From assembly GCA_026713505.1 (NCBI GenBank), contig JAPOOH010000635.1, positions 1 to 7,711 on the forward strand: 7,711 nt of DNA. The letters run 5' to 3'. Position 1 is the first letter of the stretch. Each line of letters starts with the position of its first letter. Source of the DNA: Chloroflexota bacterium (GTDB lineage Bacteria > Chloroflexota > Dehalococcoidia > Lucifugimonadales > Australimonadaceae). The notes beneath the pieces were generated by a model, which had not been told where the DNA came from, made no database searches, and worked only from the letters and a program-made list of their open reading frames with translations. Both the position numbers and the translations under genes were made by a program. Shown here one piece after another: positions 5,201 through 7,711 of this stretch.

Positions 5201-7450
5201 GCGAGCGGCACAGCGGCCGAGGGCACGGACTACGACGCGGCGTCGGGCACTCTCACCTTCTCGACCAGAGAGGTCGAGAAGAGAATCCTGGTGCGGACTC
5301 TCGCGGACGACCTCGACGAGCCGGACGAGACCTTCACGGTGACGCTGATCGGACCGAGCGGCGCGACGCTGGCGGACGCCACCGCCACGGGCACGATCAC
5401 CGACGACGATCAGGCGCGCCTCTCCATCGCGGATGCGACTGTGGAGGAGGGGAGCACGGCAGAGTTCGTCGTGACGATGAGCGTACCGAGCACGCAAAGC
5501 GTGACGGTGAGCTACCGGACGGCGAGCGGCACGGCGGCCGAGGGCAGGGACTACGACGCGGCCTCGGGCACTCTCACCTTCTCGACCGGAGAGGTAGAGA
5601 AGACCATCCGGGTGCAGACCCGCGAGGACGACGTCGACGAGCCGGACGAGACGTTCGGGGTGACGCTGAGCAACCCCGGCGGGGCGACGCTGGCGGACGC
5701 CAGCGCGACGGGGACGATCATCGACGATGACGTGTCGGGCTTCTCCATCGCGGATGCGCGGGTGGTCGAGGGCGGAACGGCGCGCTTCACGGTGACGCTC
5801 AGCCCGCCAAGCGAGCAGACCGTGACGGTCGACTACCGTACGGCCAGCGGAACCGCGGCGGCGGGCCTCGACTTCGACGCGGCATCCGGCAGGTTAACCT
5901 TCGGCCCGCGCATCACACGGCAGATCATCGCGGTGCAAACCCGCGCGGACGACGTCGACGAGCCGGACGAGACCTTCACGGTGACGTTGAGCAGCCCGGG
6001 CGGCGCGACGTTGGCGGACGCCACCGCGACGGGGACGATCACCGACGACGACGTGAGACCGCTGGCGCCGATCAATGAGGAACTCATTCCCGAGCTGGGC
6101 CGCGCACTGGCGTTCACTGCCGTCCGCTGCCGGATCGAGCAGGTGTTCTCCGACATGGCGCGCGGCTGGGCGAAGCCTTACGTCAATACGTCGTTGTCCG
6201 CCGCCCCGACATCCGTTGCGCCCGGCTCTCTCGATTGGGCCGAGGACGACGGCGACGATCGCTCGCCGGCACTCGAGCAGGTGCTCGACAACACGGCGTT
6301 CCTGCTGCCGGTGCTGGACGGGAATGGCGAAAGGACGCGCTTCGCGGCTTGGGGCTGCGGCGACTACCGTGCCCTCTCTGGCGACGGAGGAGGCTCCGCC
6401 GGAGCCTGGGACGGCCAGGCGTTCAGCATGCAGGTGGGGGCCGACGCGATCGTCGGACGCAATCTGATTGCGGGCGTGTCTCTCTCCCAGTCGCAGGGCT
6501 CGCTCGAATTCGATGGCGTGGGGATCGGTAACGACCGCTCCGATGGGGGCTACGATCTGCAGCTCACCGGGGTGCACCCCTATCTCGCCTGGTGGATGTC
6601 GCGCGATCTGGAAATCTGGGGAACTATCGGCCTGGCCCGGGGCGAGCTGCAGGTTGCGGACGACGCCTCCGGATCATCCCACGCCAGCGAGGCAACGCTG
6701 ACTTCGGGCACGATCGGCCTCAACGGCCGGCTGCTGGAGCTCGGCGGGACGACGCTCCGGCTGAAGGGCGAGTGGGCCCTCGCGCAGCTCGATGTCGCCC
6801 GCAGGACCGCTGCGTTCCGCAACGCGGCGGTGGACCTGCAACGGCTGCGGCTTGCGGCCGAAGTCGAGCATGAGGAAGTCGTCCCCTACGTCGGCGTGCT
6901 CGCGCCATGGGCGGAACTCGGCCTGCGCCACGAGGGCGGTGATGGGGCGACCGGCTCCGGCCTGGAACTCGGCGGCGGGCTGTACTACCGGCAAATCGAG
7001 CAGGGCTGGAACGCGGAGCTCTATGGCCGCTGGGTCCTGGTGCAGGACGACGCGCTGCCGGAAGAGCAGGGGTTCGGCCTGCGCTTCCGCTACGATCCAG
7101 AGGCGCCCAACTTCGGCCCGTGGGTGAGCCTGTCGCAGACCTGGGGCGAGCCGGCGAGCGGCTTGCAGCAGCTGTGGGAAGAGGGGCTGCGCGCCTCGGC
7201 CACGGACGACCCGCTGGCAGGGCGCCTGGAATTGGAGATTGCTTACGGCCTCCCGGCGTTCAGGGAGCAGGGCGCGCTGGTACCCTTTGGCGCATTGAGC
7301 CTGGGGAAGGACGGTGAGCGGACCTTGAGGGTGGGCAGCCGCCTGGTGCTGGGATCGATAGGCGTCCTGAGCCTCGAGGCGGTGCGCCGCGAATACGCCT
7401 CCACGCCGACGCACCACGCGGTCATGCTGCGGGGCATCCTCCGCTACTAG
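2261..7450 (+). CDS. Giant Calx-beta repeat surface protein with C-terminal autotransporter-like beta-barrel
   Basis: Predicted 1729-residue calcium-binding surface protein. Order: signal peptide (hydrophobic core about 28-46, cleavage near 52-54); a divergent Calx-beta-like domain (about 70-203, opening with INEGETKSYSV and closing with VRIIDDD); four Calx-beta repeats (206-642); an Asn-Pro then Asn/Gly-rich linker (643-730); five Calx-beta repeats (731-1265); a neck and beta-barrel (about 1270-1729). Each repeat follows the pattern LSIADAT-x-EG, VTVxYxT-x-GTA, DEPDETF-x-VTL and ATGTI-x-DDD; the acidic loops are known Ca2+ sites in this fold. The barrel resembles those found at the end of other proteobacterial Calx-beta and cadherin-like proteins, with aromatic-rich alternating strands and a final Tyr as expected for Bam-dependent insertion. 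Start is uncertain: GTG 2261 (used), ATG 2294 and ATG 2315 all lack a good Shine-Dalgarno site, and an in-frame stop at 2225 excludes anything further upstream. Adhesion or biofilm function is inference. Confidence 0.9.
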   Translation: MPRTSNSAHRSMLSSARGMGRFCLRWPGLVVFAVVIAFSALLSTLVGPQSLAQSQGTNLTDDWVDGGGNVEASTAMLMINEGETKSYSVRLTKQPHEGADQDWWVMIVVDGHRRPASYYPDEKNPIVSWSPSIGRTFDRGNWYIEKDITITAHQDDDEDDHTIIFSSELWDHDAYCPPGLHVDEDGNSIILAPVTVRIIDDDKDKPELTISDTTVVEGGKAQFDVTLSQMSNGPVTVRYATSDGTAHAGDDYTTMSDTLEFEAGERTKTISVPIIDDNLDEADEEFSVTLSSPNGATLSNNTATGTINDNDDPTLSIADATPVDEGGTAEFVVTMSIESTQSVTVTYGTRSGTAVAGQDFQTTSGILTFNPNTTQQTISVTTTDDATDEEDGETFTVTLSAPIGATLEDSSATGTISDNDEAKLSISDATAVEGNPARFDVTLSPASDRTVTVSYATSGVTATEGTDYTGTSGTTLRFSAGELQKTIAIATHTDSTVEPDETFTVTLSSPSEAGIEDGTATGTITDDDLPALSIADAPAVTEGETAQFVVTLSAPNMVPVTVSYETASGTATEGTDFTRTTTPPLSFSANNSNMPQTETISVPTEDDSDEETSETFTVRLTNVNGATVEDGTATGTINDNDDPDPNPNPNPNPNPNPNPNPNPNPDPDPGDDNENNGSNENGNNEGDGNGGNGGNGNGDGNGGNGGNGDNGGNGDNGGNGNGDGNGGGSLPTLSIADATAIEGGGAGFLVTLSPASAETVTVDYRTVSGTAIAGEDFDTTSGTLTFAPNATEQTITVQTREDGLDEPEEIFALTLSNPSGATLADTSATGTIIDVDFATVSIADATVEEGSTAEFVVTLSVPSWQRVMVNFQTSDRTAVAGQDYEATSGTLTFYPGDTRKPVRVQTREDDLDESDETFGVTLIGPSGATLADATATGTITDDDQASLSIADATVQEGSTAAFVVTMSVPSTQNVTVSYRTASGTAAEGTDYDAASGTLTFSTREVEKRILVRTLADDLDEPDETFTVTLIGPSGATLADATATGTITDDDQARLSIADATVEEGSTAEFVVTMSVPSTQSVTVSYRTASGTAAEGRDYDAASGTLTFSTGEVEKTIRVQTREDDVDEPDETFGVTLSNPGGATLADASATGTIIDDDVSGFSIADARVVEGGTARFTVTLSPPSEQTVTVDYRTASGTAAAGLDFDAASGRLTFGPRITRQIIAVQTRADDVDEPDETFTVTLSSPGGATLADATATGTITDDDVRPLAPINEELIPELGRALAFTAVRCRIEQVFSDMARGWAKPYVNTSLSAAPTSVAPGSLDWAEDDGDDRSPALEQVLDNTAFLLPVLDGNGERTRFAAWGCGDYRALSGDGGGSAGAWDGQAFSMQVGADAIVGRNLIAGVSLSQSQGSLEFDGVGIGNDRSDGGYDLQLTGVHPYLAWWMSRDLEIWGTIGLARGELQVADDASGSSHASEATLTSGTIGLNGRLLELGGTTLRLKGEWALAQLDVARRTAAFRNAAVDLQRLRLAAEVEHEEVVPYVGVLAPWAELGLRHEGGDGATGSGLELGGGLYYRQIEQGWNAELYGRWVLVQDDALPEEQGFGLRFRYDPEAPNFGPWVSLSQTWGEPASGLQQLWEEGLRASATDDPLAGRLELEIAYGLPAFREQGALVPFGALSLGKDGERTLRVGSRLVLGSIGVLSLEAVRREYASTPTHHAVMLRGILRY
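2876..4186 (+). repeat. Calx-beta repeat block A (four repeats)
   Basis: Tandem repeats at residues 206-312, 313-421, 422-529 and 530-642, lengths 107, 109, 108 and 113. They are visibly diverged from one another; the fourth carries a short insertion (SANNSNMPQTETISV). Each ends in an Asp-rich D-N-D or D-D-D loop that joins to the next repeat and probably binds Ca2+, stiffening the rod. Confidence 0.88.
4187..4450 (+). repeat. Low-complexity linker: Asn-Pro tract followed by Asn/Gly tract
   Basis: Residues 643-730. The first 27 residues alternate Pro with Asp or Asn, including ten consecutive Asn-Pro pairs encoded by near-perfect 6-bp units (4196-4255). An acidic Asn/Glu stretch follows, then a Gly/Asn/Asp stretch built of GGN, GNG and GDN triplets. 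The Pro part should be an extended spacer and the Gly part flexible. The simple repeat units are multiples of three bases, so length changes stay in frame. Confidence 0.9.
4451..6055 (+). repeat. Calx-beta repeat block B (five 107-residue repeats)
   Basis: Tandem repeats at residues 731-837, 838-944, 945-1051, 1052-1158 and 1159-1265, each exactly 107 residues (321 bp). They are far more alike than block A: the third and fourth differ at about 19 of 107 residues. Near-identical DNA stretches recur across boundaries (about 5018-5095 and 5338-5416), showing recent duplication or gene conversion. Confidence 0.9.
6128..7447 (+). other. C-terminal neck and autotransporter-like outer-membrane beta-barrel domain
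   Basis: Residues 1290-1729 of the giant protein. A helical, Cys-containing neck (CRIEQVFSDMARGW, from 1290) leads through an acidic linker to the first strand motif FAAWGCGDYRALS (about 1361-1373). Alternating strands follow, with landmarks LRLKGEW (1499-1505), ELGLRHEGGDG (1552-1562) and LWEEGL (1638-1643), ending MLRGILRY. Alternating polar and hydrophobic residues and the terminal aromatic residue are typical of outer-membrane barrels. Whether it secretes the passenger (type V) or only anchors it is not shown by sequence. Confidence 0.75.
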
Positions 7451-7505
7451 CCGGGAATTCCCACCAGAGGTCACGTTCTGCGCGCTGCGCGACACTCGGC
7501 GCTGC

Positions 7506-7533
7506 TTGCGCGGGCGCGCCGATCGGCTAAGCT
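7506..7533 (+). promoter_or_regulatory. Possible promoter of the cupin gene
   Basis: TTGCGC (7506-7511), 16 bp spacer, TAAGCT (7528-7533), 27 bases before the ATG at 7561. Both boxes are weak and the spacer is GC-rich with overlapping palindromes, so this is tentative. The 110-bp gap between the two genes shows no clear terminator for the adhesin gene. Confidence 0.25.
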
Positions 7534-7560
7534 CGGCCCGCCACGCCAAGGGAGAGCCCG

Positions 7561-7711
7561 ATGAACCAAGCCCCCGCCTCCGTCACCCGCATCCCTGCGC
7601 CGAGCGCCCACCCCTTCTCGCCCCCCGATATCGCGCTTCAGACCGATCCCGAGGACGAGCGGATCTGGGTGCCGCTGAAGGAAGGCGTCTGGCTGCGCCC
7701 GCTGATGTACA
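7561..7711 (+). CDS. Cupin protein, 2,4'-dihydroxyacetophenone dioxygenase-like, N-terminal 50 codons (cut by window edge)
   Basis: Start of a probable cupin-fold metalloprotein. After a Pro/Ala-rich leader (residues 1-22), the segment DERIWVPLKEGVWLRPLMY (32-50) matches the opening strand of cupins annotated as 2,4'-dihydroxyacetophenone dioxygenase family, which typically read E-x-W-V-P...V-x-x-R-P-L. Characterised members are Fe-dependent enzymes cleaving an aromatic hydroxyketone, but most annotated members are untested. The metal-binding histidines lie beyond the window, so activity cannot be judged. The ATG is supported by a strong Shine-Dalgarno site, AAGGGAG at 7548-7554, 6 nt upstream. 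It follows the adhesin by 110 bp in the same direction, with no evident functional link. That this is a real gene start is firm; the family call rests on about 20 residues. Confidence 0.65.
   Translation, partial: MNQAPASVTRIPAPSAHPFSPPDIALQTDPEDERIWVPLKEGVWLRPLMY

Noticed and set aside
3743..5497. Long open frame of 584 codons on the minus strand
   Set aside because: It lies opposite the Calx-beta repeats, its translation is Arg/His/Val-rich and repetitive, and it stays open only because the repeats share one codon pattern.
4451..6055. Regular 321-bp repeats considered as a CRISPR-like or non-coding satellite array
   Set aside because: The units are coding, differ mainly in keeping with an encoded Calx-beta fold, and lack short repeats with unique spacers.
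7453..7530. Palindromes after the adhesin stop (GGGAATTCCC at 7453-7462, GCCGATCGGC at 7518-7527) as a terminator
   Set aside because: No T-run follows either of them, and short palindromes are common in GC-rich DNA, so a terminator cannot be supported.
6674..7549. Open frame of 291 codons opposite the beta-barrel
   Set aside because: A high-GC shadow of the barrel coding sequence with no family features.

Overview
The window reads as GC-rich proteobacterial DNA, most likely alphaproteobacterial. That assignment rests on strong G/C preference at third codon positions, a DUF1007/NicO gene pair, an FCD-type GntR regulator and an autotransporter-like outer-membrane barrel. No RNA gene, insertion sequence, CRISPR array or attachment site was seen.

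Layout. Bases 1-1054 (minus strand) hold a two-gene metal-transport unit: a secreted DUF1007 protein with a canonical EF-hand loop, followed 6 bp later by a NicO-family nickel/cobalt permease that runs off the left edge. In front of it is a compact promoter whose spacer and -35 box sit inside a 22-bp inverted repeat. The outer part of this repeat fits the NikR half-site spacing, and the predicted +1 falls on the start codon. Bases 1166-1912 (minus strand) encode a GntR/FCD transcription factor. Bases 1913-2260 are non-coding: a GC-rich part next to the regulator, then a very AT-rich island (about 2085-2215) full of short palindromes.

Bases 2261-7450 (plus strand) are one giant gene of 1729 codons. 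It has a signal peptide, a divergent Calx-beta-like domain, four Calx-beta repeats, an Asn-Pro then Asn/Gly-rich linker, five more Calx-beta repeats of exactly 107 residues each, and a C-terminal beta-barrel ending in tyrosine. It looks like a calcium-binding surface adhesin that carries its own outer-membrane anchor. After a 110-bp gap, a cupin gene of the 2,4'-dihydroxyacetophenone dioxygenase type starts at 7561 and runs off the right edge.

How the parts relate. The DUF1007 and NicO genes are clearly one transcription unit. The GntR gene and the adhesin gene are divergent and share the AT-rich island, so control of the adhesin by the regulator is possible but unproven. The cupin gene has its own ribosome-binding site and is probably independent. 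The most distinctive features are the mosaic Calx-beta array, its G-quadruplex-prone linker and the operator-promoter of the metal unit.
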